A stretch of 64,000 nt of DNA from Chelatococcus sambhunathii (lineage in GTDB: Bacteria > Pseudomonadota > Alphaproteobacteria > Rhizobiales > Beijerinckiaceae), in the NCBI RefSeq assembly GCF_001418005.1, contig NZ_LIOL01000011.1, positions 57,534 through 121,533 of the forward strand, in the 5' to 3' direction. Under the pieces are notes generated by a model, which was not told the origin of the DNA, did no database searches, and was given only the letters and a program-made list of their open reading frames with translations. The position numbers were made by a program, and so were the translations under genes. This document shows, in pieces, positions 22,219 to 30,700 of this stretch. The first letter of the stretch is position 1, and each line of letters begins with the position of its first letter.

Positions 22219-23259
22219 ATGTCACGACCGGTCACCATCGCACTCGACGCCATGGGTGGAGACCAGGGTGCCGCTGTTGTGATTCCGGGAGCGGCCATCG
22301 CCCTCGAGCGGCGGCCGGACCTGCGCTTCGTCATCTACGGCAACGAGGCGGTCGTTCAGCCGCTGCTCGATGCCCAGCCCGCGCTCAAGGCCGTTTCCGA
22401 ACTGCACCACACGGACGTTGCGGTGCGTATGGACGACAAGCCGAGCCAGGCGCTCAGGGCCGGGCGCTACAAGTCGTCTATGTGGCGCGCCATCGAGGCG
22501 GTGAAGGACAAGCGCGCCGCCGTCGCGGTGTCCGCCGGCAACACCGGCGCGCTGATGGCGATGGCTACCTTCTGCCTCAAGCGGATGGCCAATGTCGACC
22601 GTCCCGCCATCGCCGCCCTGTGGCCGACGCTGCGCGGGGAGAGCGTCGTGCTTGATGTCGGCGCCACTATCGGCGCCGATGCGCAGCATCTTGTCGATCT
22701 CGCCGTCATGGGCGCCGCGCTTGCGCGCATCGTGCTCGACATCGAGCGGCCCACCGTCGGCCTCCTCAATGTCGGCGTCGAGGAAGTAAAGGGCAACGAG
22801 GCGGTCAAGGAAGCCGGCAAGCGCCTGCGCGAGGCGGATATCCCGCTCATCGACTACCGCGGATTCGTCGAGGGCGATGATCTCGGCAAGGGCACGGTCG
22901 ATGTGGTGGTGACGGAGGGCTTCGCCGGCAACATCGCCTTGAAGACGGCCGAAGGCACGGCCAAGCAGATCGCCCATTACCTGCGCGCCGCCATGGGACG
23001 CACCCTGCTGGCGCGTGTCGGCTATCTCTTCGCCAAGGGCGCCTTCGATGCGCTGAGGGAGAAGATGGATCCGCGCCGCTCCAACGGCGGTGTCTTCCTT
23101 GGCCTCGACGGCGTCGTCATCAAGAGCCACGGGGGCACCGACGCCCTTGGCTTTGCAAGTGCCGTCGAACTCGCTTACGACATGGCGCGCCATTCGCTCG
23201 CCGACACCATCCGCGAGACGATTGCGCAGGTGCACCCCTCGGCCGTGGCCGAGGCTTGA
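22219..23259 (+). CDS. plsX: Phosphate acyltransferase PlsX
   Basis: 346 residues. The N-terminal [19 protein letters not shown], the [13 protein letters not shown] and the [19 protein letters not shown] motifs are characteristic. It makes acyl-phosphate from acyl-ACP for phospholipid synthesis. The ATG at 22219 gives the canonical N-terminus; it is 99 bp after DUF177. fabH follows, as in most bacteria. Confidence 0.95.
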   Translation: MSRPVTIALDAMGGDQGAAVVIPGAAIALERRPDLRFVIYGNEAVVQPLLDAQPALKAVSELHHTDVAVRMDDKPSQALRAGRYKSSMWRAIEAVKDKRAAVAVSAGNTGALMAMATFCLKRMANVDRPAIAALWPTLRGESVVLDVGATIGADAQHLVDLAVMGAALARIVLDIERPTVGLLNVGVEEVKGNEAVKEAGKRLREADIPLIDYRGFVEGDDLGKGTVDVVVTEGFAGNIALKTAEGTAKQIAHYLRAAMGRTLLARVGYLFAKGAFDALREKMDPRRSNGGVFLGLDGVVIKSHGGTDALGFASAVELAYDMARHSLADTIRETIAQVHPSAVAEA

Positions 23260-23273
23260 GGAGTTCTCTTAAA

Positions 23274-24251
23274 GTGTCCCGAATCCGGTCGGTCGTCCGC
23301 GGTTGCGGCTCCTATCTTCCCGAACGCGTTGTGACCAACGCCGAGCTCGCCGGAATGGTCGACACCTCCGACGAGTGGATCGTCCAGCGCACGGGCATCC
23401 GCGAGCGGCGCATCGCCGCCGACGGCGAGACGACGTCGTCCCTCGGCCTTGCCGCCGCGAAGGCAGCGCTCGACGACGCCGGCCTCACGCCGGCCGAAAT
23501 CGACCTCATCATCTGCGCCACGTCGACGCCGGACTACACCTTCCCGGCAACCGCCACCCAGATCCAGTCCGCACTCGGCATGACACACGGCGCGGCCTTC
23601 GACCTGCAGGCGGTCTGTTCGGGATTCGTCTTCGCCGTCGCGACCGCCGACAAGTTCCTGACGTCCGGCTCGCACCGGCGCGCGCTCGTCATCGGCGCCG
23701 AGACCTTCTCCCACATCATCGACTGGCAGGATCGTACCACCTGCGTGCTCTTCGGCGACGGTGCTGGCGCTGTCGTGCTGGAGGCCGGGGAGGGCGCGGG
23801 CACGAACGCCGATCGCGGTGTGCTGACCTCGCATCTGCGCTCCGACGGCCGTCACCGCGACAAGCTCTATGTCGACGGCGGGCCGGGCTCCAACCGTCAG
23901 GTCGGGCACCTGCGCATGGAGGGACGCGAAGTCTTCCGCCACGCCGTCGGCATGATCACCGACGTCATCGAGGATGCCTTCCAGGCGACCGGCACCACGG
24001 CCGACGATCTCGACTGGTTCGTGCCCCACCAGGCCAACCGCCGCATTATTGATGCAAGCGCGCACAAGCTCGGCATCGCACCCGAAAAGGTCGTGGTGAC
24101 GGTGGACCGGCACGGCAACACCTCGGCCGCGTCGATCCCGCTGGCGCTCGCGGAGGCGCGGGCGGACGGGCGCATCAAGCAGGGCGACCTCGTCATGCTC
24201 GAGGCCATGGGCGGCGGCTTCACCTGGGGCAGCGCGCTGGTTCGCTGGTAG
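23274..24251 (+). CDS. fabH: Beta-ketoacyl-ACP synthase III
   Basis: 325 residues of the thiolase fold. The catalytic triad is visible: Cys in LQAVCSGF, His in [10 protein letters not shown] and Asn in [11 protein letters not shown]. It starts fatty-acid synthesis by condensing acetyl-CoA with malonyl-ACP. The GTG at 23274 is chosen, with GAGGAG upstream; a TTG at 23256 overlapping plsX would add six residues. The order plsX-fabH-ihfA-merR is typical of Rhizobiales. Confidence 0.96.
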   Translation: MSRIRSVVRGCGSYLPERVVTNAELAGMVDTSDEWIVQRTGIRERRIAADGETTSSLGLAAAKAALDDAGLTPAEIDLIICATSTPDYTFPATATQIQSALGMTHGAAFDLQAVCSGFVFAVATADKFLTSGSHRRALVIGAETFSHIIDWQDRTTCVLFGDGAGAVVLEAGEGAGTNADRGVLTSHLRSDGRHRDKLYVDGGPGSNRQVGHLRMEGREVFRHAVGMITDVIEDAFQATGTTADDLDWFVPHQANRRIIDASAHKLGIAPEKVVVTVDRHGNTSAASIPLALAEARADGRIKQGDLVMLEAMGGGFTWGSALVRW

Positions 24252-24406
24252 CGCCGGGCCTCAGCTCCGCTTCGGGACAGGCGTTTTCGTGCCCGTCCTT
24301 CGTCAAACGAATGGGCGAATGTACCATTGACCGCGCCTGCCGCTGCCAATACCTTGTAAATTCATATAGATAATCCTGTTTTCTGAATCGGGGCGGGAAG
24401 GTGGTC

Positions 24407-24718
24407 ATGGCCGGTCGCACGGTTACGCGCGCAGATCTCTGCGAGGCGGTCTATCAGAAGGTGGGTCTTTCCCGCACGGAATCGGCGTCGCTCGTCGAAA
24501 TGGTGCTCTCCGAGATCTGCGACTGCCTGGCGAGTGGCGAGACGGTGAAGCTGTCCTCGTTCGGCTCCTTCGTGGTGCGCGACAAGGGCCAGCGCGTCGG
24601 CCGCAACCCGAAGACGGGGGTTGAGGTGCCGATCGAGCCGCGCCGGGTCATGGTGTTCAAGCCGTCGAACGTGCTGCGCGCCCGCATCAACGGCGAGCGC
24701 GGCGACGACGAGGCGTGA
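24407..24718 (+). CDS. ihfA: Integration host factor subunit alpha
   Basis: 103 residues. It has the HU/IHF fold, with the [25 protein letters not shown] beta-arm segment and the proline-tipped [13 protein letters not shown]. The N-terminal [22 protein letters not shown] is specific for the alpha subunit. IHF bends DNA; it also commonly serves phage integration, relevant to the prophage nearby. The ATG at 24407 follows GAAGGTGG; a GTG two codons upstream is possible. An AT-rich 155-bp gap precedes it. Confidence 0.93.
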   Translation: MAGRTVTRADLCEAVYQKVGLSRTESASLVEMVLSEICDCLASGETVKLSSFGSFVVRDKGQRVGRNPKTGVEVPIEPRRVMVFKPSNVLRARINGERGDDEA

Positions 24719-24817
24719 GCGGCCGCCGCGTCGCATTCGGGATGGCGATGCGGCTGTGAGCATGTGGCAGGCGCCGCCGGCCGGGCCGGCGGCGGGGCAA
24801 GTAAGTAGGGGCCTGTT

Positions 24818-25405
24818 GTGGACAAAGGGCCGGACGCATTCCGGACGATCAGCGAGGTGGCGGAAGACCTCGATCTGCCACAGCACGTGCTGCGTTTCTG
24901 GGAAACGCGCTTTTCGCAGATCAAGCCGCTGAAGCGCGGCGGCGGTCGCCGTTATTACCGGCCGGACGATGTCGACCTCCTGCGCGGGATCCGCCACCTC
25001 CTCTACGGTGAAGGCTACACCATCAAGGGCGTCCAGCGCATCCTCAAGGAGGAGGGGGTGCGCTACGTGGAGACCATCTGGCGGCAGGACGGCACGGCGC
25101 CGGCGCCGGTTGCGCGGGCCGACGTGGACGATGCGAAGCACACGCCAGCCTTTGCCGATGCGCCCGAAGACGGGGCGTTCCTGTTCGACGACGGTGCGCT
25201 GATGCAGGCACCGCCGACCCCTGCGCCCGTCGCGTCGACGCCGTCGGGACGCGGTCCGGCGGCCGATGCGGCAACTTTGGCATCGGCAGGCTCCTCCGGC
25301 CTCACGGCGGCGCAACGGCGCGCGCTGCAGGCCGTGCTGGCGGAACTGGCGGAATGCCGGCGCCTCCTCGATGCCGCGCGTCGTGGAGCCGACGGCGACG
25401 CGTGA
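24818..25405 (+). CDS. MerR family transcriptional regulator
   Basis: 195 residues. The winged helix-turn-helix covers about residues 10-80 ([37 protein letters not shown]). A long alanine- and proline-rich linker and a C-terminal helix ([22 protein letters not shown]) follow. No metal-binding cysteines are seen, so it is not a metal sensor of the classic type. It starts with GTG and follows ihfA by 99 bp, as in other Rhizobiales. Confidence 0.85.
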   Translation: MDKGPDAFRTISEVAEDLDLPQHVLRFWETRFSQIKPLKRGGGRRYYRPDDVDLLRGIRHLLYGEGYTIKGVQRILKEEGVRYVETIWRQDGTAPAPVARADVDDAKHTPAFADAPEDGAFLFDDGALMQAPPTPAPVASTPSGRGPAADAATLASAGSSGLTAAQRRALQAVLAELAECRRLLDAARRGADGDA

Positions 25406-25417
25406 GTCCCGCGCCGT

Positions 25418-25501
25418 TCAGCTCAGATAACCGAGCAGCCAAAGGATGATGATGATCGGCAGCGGAATGCCGATAATCCAAAGCAATGCTCCGCGCAGCA
25501 T
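25418..25501 (-). CDS. 27-residue hydrophobic small protein
   Basis: A tiny leftward gene of 27 codons. It begins MLRGALLWIIGIPLP and continues as a single membrane segment rich in Ile and Leu, ending in LLGYLS. The ATG is preceded by GGAGAGCGCC, a strong ribosome site. Similar minute membrane proteins with a GIPLP-type core occur in Rhizobiales, to my recollection, without known function. It is convergent with the MerR gene, 12 bp apart. Confidence 0.65.
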   Translation of the reverse strand: MLRGALLWIIGIPLPIIIILWLLGYLS

Positions 25502-25660
25502 GGCGCTCTCCGTCTCGTTGTCTCATCCGAAAGGAAAGTCGGCGCGTGGGGGATTTGTTCCTGGTCGTTCCGGGCCGAGAAAAGACGAAAGCACCGCGGC
25601 CCGACGGGAATTGCTCAAGGATATGCCCAGGGCGCGGCGTTCTCGCTGCCGTCCGGCATA

Positions 25661-26026
25661 TCAGCCCGCGCCGGTCTCCGTATCGGCGGGGAGCCGGTGC
25701 AAGGTCCCTAGCAAGGCGAAGGAGAGACCCGTCGCAAGGCCATGATCCATCAGGACCGGAAATTCGAAGTCAGTTCCGGGATCGAGGCGCAGCACCACGT
25801 CGCCCGTCGCCTCGTGGCTGGCAAGAGTGAAGGAGCGAACCGGGGTTGGAGCCGGGCCTCTAGGTTCATCCGGCAGGAATGCGTCGGCGCTGGCGACAAG
25901 GCGGCGCGCCTGGTTCGCGAGCGTGACGAGCAGGCCGACAGGCATTCGCAACTCCGTCCCGTCCTCCGTCAGCAGCATCACATCGCCATTGGTCGTTCCC
26001 AGTTTGGCGCTTGCAATCTCTTTCAC
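25661..26026 (-). CDS. Hypothetical protein
   Basis: 121 residues, GTG start with AGGAAATC upstream. No domain recognised. The first half (GDVMLLTEDGTELRMPVGLLVTLANQ) and the second half (LRLDPGTDFEFPVLMDHGLATGLSFALLG) look like two short beta-rich units, suggesting a small soluble protein. No neighbours hint at a role. Composition is normal for the genome, so it is probably a real host gene. 120-170 bp without a gene lie on each side. Confidence 0.6.
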   Translation of the reverse strand: MKEIASAKLGTTNGDVMLLTEDGTELRMPVGLLVTLANQARRLVASADAFLPDEPRGPAPTPVRSFTLASHEATGDVVLRLDPGTDFEFPVLMDHGLATGLSFALLGTLHRLPADTETGAG

Positions 26027-26194
26027 GATTTCCTCGGCAAATCATTCGCTTCCAGCAATGCGTGAAGCATAGCCAACTCTCTGAGCGATTCTAGTGACCA
26101 GCCATTGCTGTAAGATGACGCAGGGTTGGGGTGACCTGAGCCCCGCGATTTCGTCCAGGAATGGGCCGAGTCCACCACCCCTTGGGGGATGGAC

Positions 26195-26414
26195 ATGAAG
26201 GCAAGGCTTTCACGGAAGAGCGGATCATGCGGTCCTGCGAGAGTAGGAGGCCGGGGCGAAGGTGGGTTATGTCTGCCGCAAGCACGGGATCATCAGCGCG
26301 ACGTTCTACAAGTGCAGGGCCACGTACGGCGGCCATGAGGTGTCGGACGCCAAGCAACTGAAGACGCTGGAGGGCGAGAATAGGAAGCTGAAGTCGCTTT
26401 TGGCGGGGCCCTGA
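26195..26414 (+). pseudogene. Remnant of an IS3-family transposase OrfA
   Basis: Pieces in different frames match the small helix-turn-helix protein of IS3-group elements: an FTEERI piece, then, after two frameshifts, EAGAKVGYVCRKHGI, ATFYKCRATYGGHEVSDAK and LKTLEGENRKLKSLLAG before a stop at 26412. OrfB is absent. A possible left end resembling TGACCTGAGCCCC lies at 26132-26144. The element is decayed and cannot move. It lies about 300 bp from the prophage junction. Confidence 0.75.
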
Positions 26415-26729
26415 TTGCTGATGTTGAAGGGGAGGGTTGTCCTGTCGGGCTACCCGAGCCGGCTATGATGAGAGCCTGCACAACTGTCAGCGGCTAGAAC
26501 GCCCCTGGTGCGCATTGGTAGCCGAGGAGGTGGCTCGGATGAACCAAGAGGCTATTACGCAGGTCAGAAACGGAGCCTTGCCCCGGACTCTTCGAACAGC
26601 GGTTAAGGCCCCGGCAAGGGCCGGCAGGGCACTCTCGTTCGCCCTTGCGCGCTCTACTTTTCGCGCCCAACACGAGAACGGCGCCGCATGGCGCCGATCA
26701 AAAATTCTCTTTATTCTCAATGCATTGAA
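26415..26729. other. Gene-free junction DNA between the IS remnant and the prophage
   Basis: About 315 bp between the transposase remnant and the tRNA fragment. I see no supported gene, no complete IS end and no strong hairpin. The last 40 bp before the tRNA are AT-rich (around AAAATTCTCTTTATTCTC). Confidence 0.5.
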
Positions 26730-26774
26730 TGGTCGGAGCGGCGGGATTTGAACCCACGACCCCTAGTCCCCCAG
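26730..26774 (-). other. Prophage attachment site: 3' part of a tRNA-Pro(GGG) gene
   Basis: On the minus strand the 45 bp run from the anticodon loop (CTGGGGG, anticodon GGG) through the variable loop, T arm (GGGTTCAAATCCC) and acceptor 3' strand to CCA. The 5' half of the tRNA is missing: the next bases do not pair with ACTAG of the anticodon stem. The integrase gene begins its stop 40 bp away. This is what a host/phage junction looks like when a tyrosine integrase uses a tRNA 3' end. The rebuilt tRNA should lie at the other prophage end, outside the window. Confidence 0.85.
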
Positions 26775-26813
26775 AATTCTGGCCTACTGAGCAGAACCGT
26801 TGCAGCGCAAGGC

Positions 26814-28004
26814 TTACGACGACTTGCGCCGGCGAGTGTGGGTGTTTTTGTGGGTGTTGCGTGCGGCGGTGGTCGAGGCTTCCATCTGCTCCAGGCCGGC
26901 GCGGACGTCGTCGATGAGAACGTGGGCATAGCGCAGCGTCGTCTCGATGCGGGAATGGCCGAGCAGCTTTTGTGTCGCCTTCAGGTTGCCGGTCGCGCGC
27001 AGGAATCGGGTGCCGGTCGTGTGGCGCGTGTCGTGCCGGCGGAAGCCGGGTGCGATACCTTCGTCGTACACGCAGCGGCGCCACTCGGTCTTGAAGCCGC
27101 TGTCCGTGATGGGCATGCGGGTGCCTTTCGGCAGCGCTTTTCCTTCGATCTTCTGCGCCCGGCGCGTGACATAGGTGAACACATGCGTCTGATGGTGGCC
27201 GTCGCATTCGTCGAGGATGGCGAGGGCCGCCCGGGTGAGGGGAATCGTATACCAGCGCTCCTGCCCGTTGCTGCGCTTGCCCCGGATGCGGGCGATGCTG
27301 TTGACCCGGTCCACCTGCGGCCAGGTGAGCAGCGCGCCGGCCGAGCGGAGCCCGGTTGCAATCATGAACCGGAAGAGGCGCCCATAGTCCTCGCCGAGAG
27401 CTGCGATGATGGCCGTTTCTTCGATCTCATGTGCTTCGCGGACGCGCTCCTGCGGCTCCGGCAGCAGATATTCGCCCCAGCGGGGATAGGGCACGCTGTA
27501 GCCCCACACGTCCCGCGCCCGGCGGAACAGCTTGCGCAGCGGCTCGGTGGCGTAGCGGTTGACGGTGGCGTTCTCGACCGTGGCGCAGGGAATTTCGCAC
27601 AGGCGCTTTGTCTCCTTGTCGCGGCGAATGCGGATGGTTCGGCGGTGGGCTACCATCGCGGCGATTTTCTCGCCCGTGACGTCGTGGAGAAGCGTCTCGC
27701 TGCCGAAGTGCTCGGCCAGCCACTCCAGGCTGTTCCACGTGGTTTTAGGTGCGGCGTGGAACTGGCCGACCTCCGCCCAATAGCGGGCTATGCAGTAACC
27801 CAGCGTGGGCGGCTCCTTGCCGCCGAAGGCGGCGCGCCGTGCTTCCTCGGCTTCGATCTCGCTCTTTTTCTCAGCCTTCAGCCGCTTCGTTGCGGCGATG
27901 GCGAGGCGCCGGTCAGTCTCTCCCGTAGAGAGGCGAAATCGTACACCGTCGATCCAGAATTCCGCCCAGTAGAACGGCGAGCCTTTCCTTTGGTAGACGG
28001 ACAT
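26814..28004 (-). CDS. Tyrosine-type site-specific integrase
   Basis: 396 residues. Catalytic residues of tyrosine recombinases are visible: Arg in IATGLRSAGALL, the HxxR box in RRHDTRHTTGTRFLR, the later His in LLGHSRIETTLRYAHV and the Tyr in that segment. An N-terminal DNA-binding domain covers about residues 1-70. It catalyses recombination at the adjacent tRNA-Pro site. The ATG at 28004 gives the natural start MSVYQRKGSPFYW; an ATG at 28046 is less likely. The gene is last in the leftward operon. Confidence 0.93.
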   Translation of the reverse strand: MSVYQRKGSPFYWAEFWIDGVRFRLSTGETDRRLAIAATKRLKAEKKSEIEAEEARRAAFGGKEPPTLGYCIARYWAEVGQFHAAPKTTWNSLEWLAEHFGSETLLHDVTGEKIAAMVAHRRTIRIRRDKETKRLCEIPCATVENATVNRYATEPLRKLFRRARDVWGYSVPYPRWGEYLLPEPQERVREAHEIEETAIIAALGEDYGRLFRFMIATGLRSAGALLTWPQVDRVNSIARIRGKRSNGQERWYTIPLTRAALAILDECDGHHQTHVFTYVTRRAQKIEGKALPKGTRMPITDSGFKTEWRRCVYDEGIAPGFRRHDTRHTTGTRFLRATGNLKATQKLLGHSRIETTLRYAHVLIDDVRAGLEQMEASTTAARNTHKNTHTRRRKSS

Positions 28005-28237
28005 GCCTGCCTTCGCTCTGACTTCAGGTATTCCACGAGATCGCACATGAGGAAGCGCCGCAGCCTGCGCCGCTCGCCGCCACCGCGCAAGATGAATTGC
28101 ACCTTGCCGGCGCTCACCGCCGCGCGGAACTGGCGCGGATCCATCTCGAGCGCGGCGGCGGCTTCGGCGAGATTGAGCGACGTGCGCCCGTCAAAGGCCT
28201 GCCTGAGACGGTCGGGGATGATGAATTCGCCTGTCAT
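27878..28237 (-). CDS. Small winged-helix DNA-binding protein, possible excisionase
   Basis: 119 residues. The first 75 contain a helix-turn-helix of excisionase type (TSLNLAEAAAALEMDPRQFRAAV, then RRRLRRFLMCDLVEYL). The last 40 residues overlap the integrase start in another frame and look like a low-quality reading, so the real protein may end nearer residue 80, possibly after a lost stop. Its start overlaps the reductase stop by 4 bp. The location just upstream of int suits an excisionase; that is inference. Confidence 0.6.
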   Translation of the reverse strand: MTGEFIIPDRLRQAFDGRTSLNLAEAAAALEMDPRQFRAAVSAGKVQFILRGGGERRRLRRFLMCDLVEYLKSERRQACPSTKGKARRSTGRNSGSTVYDFASLRERLTGASPSPQRSG

Positions 28238-28632
28238 CGCGCATCCTCCCAGCATTGCGCGCCCTCCCAAAGCGGCGGCATCCACACGTCGGCCGGGCCG
28301 TCGTAGTCGACGAGGGTGATCACGGCCCGGCGGACGTAGGACATGAAGTGGGCGTAGGTCTTCGCCCCGCCGGCGATCCAGACGATGCGGCCGGGATGCT
28401 CGCGCGCGATCCTGTCGATGATGGCCTGCGGATCGTCGCCGAGCCAGGGCACGACCACGCGGCCGGGCAGGGCGCCGACGGCATGGGCCGTGCGGAAGCC
28501 CATGACGACCGCGCCGCCGAGTGTCTGCGCCTTGAACCAGGCGAGGTCCTCGGGCTCGTGCCAGGGCAGCCGGCCGGCGAGGCCGATCTGTCCGCGCCGG
28601 CCGACGGCGGCGATGAGGCGGACATCTATCAT
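28234..28632 (-). CDS. Phage dihydrofolate reductase
   Basis: 132 residues. It follows the DHFR pattern: MIDVRLIAAVGRRGQIGLAGRLPWHEPEDLAWF, VVMGFRTAH and IVWIAGGAKTYAHF. It would reduce dihydrofolate to tetrahydrofolate for thymidylate synthesis. It is shorter than bacterial enzymes (about 160), with the C-terminal strand region reduced. No thymidylate synthase gene is near. Overlaps of 4 bp on both sides show tight coupling in the early operon. Confidence 0.85.
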   Translation of the reverse strand: MIDVRLIAAVGRRGQIGLAGRLPWHEPEDLAWFKAQTLGGAVVMGFRTAHAVGALPGRVVVPWLGDDPQAIIDRIAREHPGRIVWIAGGAKTYAHFMSYVRRAVITLVDYDGPADVWMPPLWEGAQCWEDAR

Positions 28633-29102
28633 GACCGGCCTCCGCACCAGTCGATGCGCCGCGGGCAGCGACCGCGCGGGCAATCATAGGGCACGGCATG
28701 ACCGGCGCGGATCATGATCGCGGCGACGTCGCGGCCGTCGATGTAGACCCGTGCGAGGGTGCGGCCGTAGCGGTCGCGGCCCTGCCGGCGAACGGTAACG
28801 GTGCCCGAGGCGAGCAGCCGCCGCAGATAGGCGGTGGCGGCGTGGCCGCGCTGGCGCTCGCTGTCACACCGTGCCTGGTAGGTCTCCGGCGCGTCGAGGC
28901 CGACGATGCGGATGCGCTCGTCGTCGACGTGGATCGTGTCGCCGTCAACGGCCACGATGAGTGGCCCGGCCGCCCCGGCGGAGAGTGCGGCGAAGATGAC
29001 GAAGTAGAGCGCGATGATTCCGCCGAGAATGATCGCCGCATATCGGCGGAAACGTTCGGGGCCGCTGCGCGGCCTCGGATATCCGGGAGTGCGCATCAGC
29101 AT
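28629..29102 (-). CDS. Membrane-anchored thermonuclease (SNase) family protein
   Basis: 157 residues. A membrane segment lies at about residues 20-45 (IILGGIIALYFVIFAALSA), then a staphylococcal-nuclease OB fold: VDGDTIHVDDERIRIVGLDAPETYQARC and RQGRDRYGRTLARVYIDGRD, which hold the catalytic Arg, Glu and Arg. Three C-terminal cysteines follow. It would degrade nucleic acid outside the cytoplasm, perhaps host or incoming phage DNA. The ATG at 29102 has GGAGGCGTCC upstream. Confidence 0.82.
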   Translation of the reverse strand: MLMRTPGYPRPRSGPERFRRYAAIILGGIIALYFVIFAALSAGAAGPLIVAVDGDTIHVDDERIRIVGLDAPETYQARCDSERQRGHAATAYLRRLLASGTVTVRRQGRDRYGRTLARVYIDGRDVAAIMIRAGHAVPYDCPRGRCPRRIDWCGGRS

Positions 29103-29347
29103 GGACGCCTCCGGGGCAGTTGCTTGCCGTAGATTGTCCTCGGCGCGGCCAGGCTGCGGAACAACTCCCGGCCGACGGGTGCCGACCAGCCCGAGCCGTA
29201 GGCGACCAGGAACTGCGATATCCCGCCGCGAATGCACCAGCCCGACCGATCAACTCCATGGACCTGCCAACGAAGGAAGGGCGGATAGGGGCGCCAGCGC
29301 CGGAGGCTGCGGTTGGGCCTCGGATGGCCAGAGGAACGCTTCAGCAT
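29096..29347 (-). CDS. Hypothetical small basic protein
   Basis: 83 residues, rich in Arg and Trp, no recognised domain. Its start follows GAGGCCCGC, 8 bp after the ssb stop, and its end overlaps the nuclease start by 7 bp. The placement between two sure genes of the operon supports it as real, but its composition is odd, so coding is less certain than for the neighbours. Confidence 0.5.
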   Translation of the reverse strand: MLKRSSGHPRPNRSLRRWRPYPPFLRWQVHGVDRSGWCIRGGISQFLVAYGSGWSAPVGRELFRSLAAPRTIYGKQLPRRRPC

Positions 29348-29355
29348 GGCGGGCC

Positions 29356-29850
29356 TCAGAACGGGATGTCGTCGTCGAGGTCGGCTGGCGCCGACCGGGT
29401 GGGGCTGTCGCCGCCCCTCGCGGCCGCATAGCCGCCGTCATCGCGCGAGCGGGTGGTGCCGTAGTCCTCCGGGTCGGCCGCCGGCGGCGGGCCGTTGCGC
29501 TGGCTGTCGAGCAGGGCGATCTCGCCGCGATACTGAGAGAGCACCACCTCGGTGGTGTACCGGTCCTTGTTGTCGCGGTCCTGCCACTTGCGGGTGGCGA
29601 GCTGGCCCTCGAGGTAGACCTTGGAGCCCTTGCGCAGGTACTTCTCCGCGACCTCGGCAAGGCGCGGATTGAAGATGACGACGGTGTGCCACTCCGTGCG
29701 CTCCCGGCGCTCGCCGGTGGCCTTGTCGCGCCACGTCTCGGAGGTGGCGAGCCGCAGGTTGGCGATTGGCTCCCCGGCCTGGTTGCGCCTGATCTCGGGA
29801 TCGCGGCCGAGGTGGCCGATGAGCATGACCTTGTTGACGGATCCGGCCAT
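29356..29850 (-). CDS. ssb: Single-stranded DNA-binding protein
   Basis: 164 residues. The OB fold covers residues 1-110 ([59 protein letters not shown]). A glycine- and proline-rich linker follows, and the C-terminus ends in the acidic tip DLDDDIPF that recruits replication proteins. It is a phage copy used in its replication. Its start overlaps the stop of the DUF4326 gene by one base. Confidence 0.95.
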   Translation of the reverse strand: MAGSVNKVMLIGHLGRDPEIRRNQAGEPIANLRLATSETWRDKATGERRERTEWHTVVIFNPRLAEVAEKYLRKGSKVYLEGQLATRKWQDRDNKDRYTTEVVLSQYRGEIALLDSQRNGPPPAADPEDYGTTRSRDDGGYAAARGGDSPTRSAPADLDDDIPF

Positions 29851-30200
29851 CAGGCGATTTCCTCACATTTGGGGGGATTGGCGAGGGCGAGCTGCACGTC
29901 GGCATGGCACGGCTCACCGAGCCGGCACCAGCAGGCGAGGTTCTTGCCGCGCAGCTCGCCGATGTCCTCGCAGATGAGCCGCAGGCTTTCGCGGGCGGCC
30001 TCATACGTCTCGCGGCCGAAGCTGATGGGGACATGGCCGCCGGCGAGCCGGGCGTAAAGCGCTACGCATTCGGCTTGGGTGCCGTGCCGGCCGACGACGA
30101 AGGGATTGCCCCAGCGAGTGGAGCGGTCGACCTTCACCGTGTCGGGCGGCATGCGCCAGCCCTTTCGGCGGGAGAGCTGGATGCGGGTGGGTAGCGTCAA
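29850..30200 (-). CDS. DUF4326 domain-containing protein
   Basis: 116 residues. [32 protein letters not shown] and [24 protein letters not shown] are the two halves of the DUF4326 family, common in phages and of unknown role. The TTG at 30200 follows GGGAGG and gives the family's usual N-terminus; the later ATG (MPPDTVK) would remove it. The start overlaps the ASCH gene stop by 4 bp. Confidence 0.82.
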   Translation of the reverse strand: MTLPTRIQLSRRKGWRMPPDTVKVDRSTRWGNPFVVGRHGTQAECVALYARLAGGHVPISFGRETYEAARESLRLICEDIGELRGKNLACWCRLGEPCHADVQLALANPPKCEEIA

Positions 30201-30700
30201 AGTAGCCTCCCTTGCATGCCTGCGGCCGGGAGTGGATTCGGAGCGCCTGCCCGCGGCAGCATCCATTTTGCGGGCGGCGCCGGAGCGTCGCTCTTCCGGT
30301 ACGGCAGCAGCTCGCGCCAGTCGAAGAAGCCGAGGCGGCCACCGACCGGGATGAAATCCACCGGGCGCGCATCGGCGATCACCAGCCCGCACGGCCCGAA
30401 GAACCATCGACTGTCGAACTCCCTCACGATGTCCACGATCGTGGCGACGCCGACGATGCCGCCACGCAACAGATCGCCCGGCGCGGGCAGCGCGAAGCCG
30501 AGCCGCGCGCACAGATCGGCGCAATCGGCATATTCGTCACGTGTCATGCCCGTCGAGGCGTGGATGGCAAAGGGGCCGCGGAAACTGAGCGCCGGGTTCG
30601 GCTTGTGCCAGGAGCGGTTCTCGACGGGCTTCCAGCCGACCGCGAGGCAGTAGGCCCATGGCTGCCGTACCGAGAGGGCGAGGCGGGGGATCTCGATCAT
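30197..30700 (-). CDS. ASCH domain-containing protein
   Basis: 167 residues. LALSVRQPWAYCLAVGWKPVENRSW is the hallmark of the ASCH fold, and LLRGGIVGVATIVDI and FFGPCGLVIAD follow. ASCH proteins bind RNA or modified nucleotides; phage members have no settled role. It overlaps its neighbours by 4 bp on each side. Confidence 0.82.
   Translation of the reverse strand: MIEIPRLALSVRQPWAYCLAVGWKPVENRSWHKPNPALSFRGPFAIHASTGMTRDEYADCADLCARLGFALPAPGDLLRGGIVGVATIVDIVREFDSRWFFGPCGLVIADARPVDFIPVGGRLGFFDWRELLPYRKSDAPAPPAKWMLPRAGAPNPLPAAGMQGRLL

Noticed and set aside
26132..26560. Intact IS3-family insertion sequence
   Set aside because: Only frameshifted pieces of OrfA remain; OrfB and a clear right end are missing.
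26730..26810. Complete tRNA-Pro gene
   Set aside because: Only the 3' part is present; the sequence beyond the anticodon loop cannot form the anticodon stem, D arm or acceptor 5' strand.
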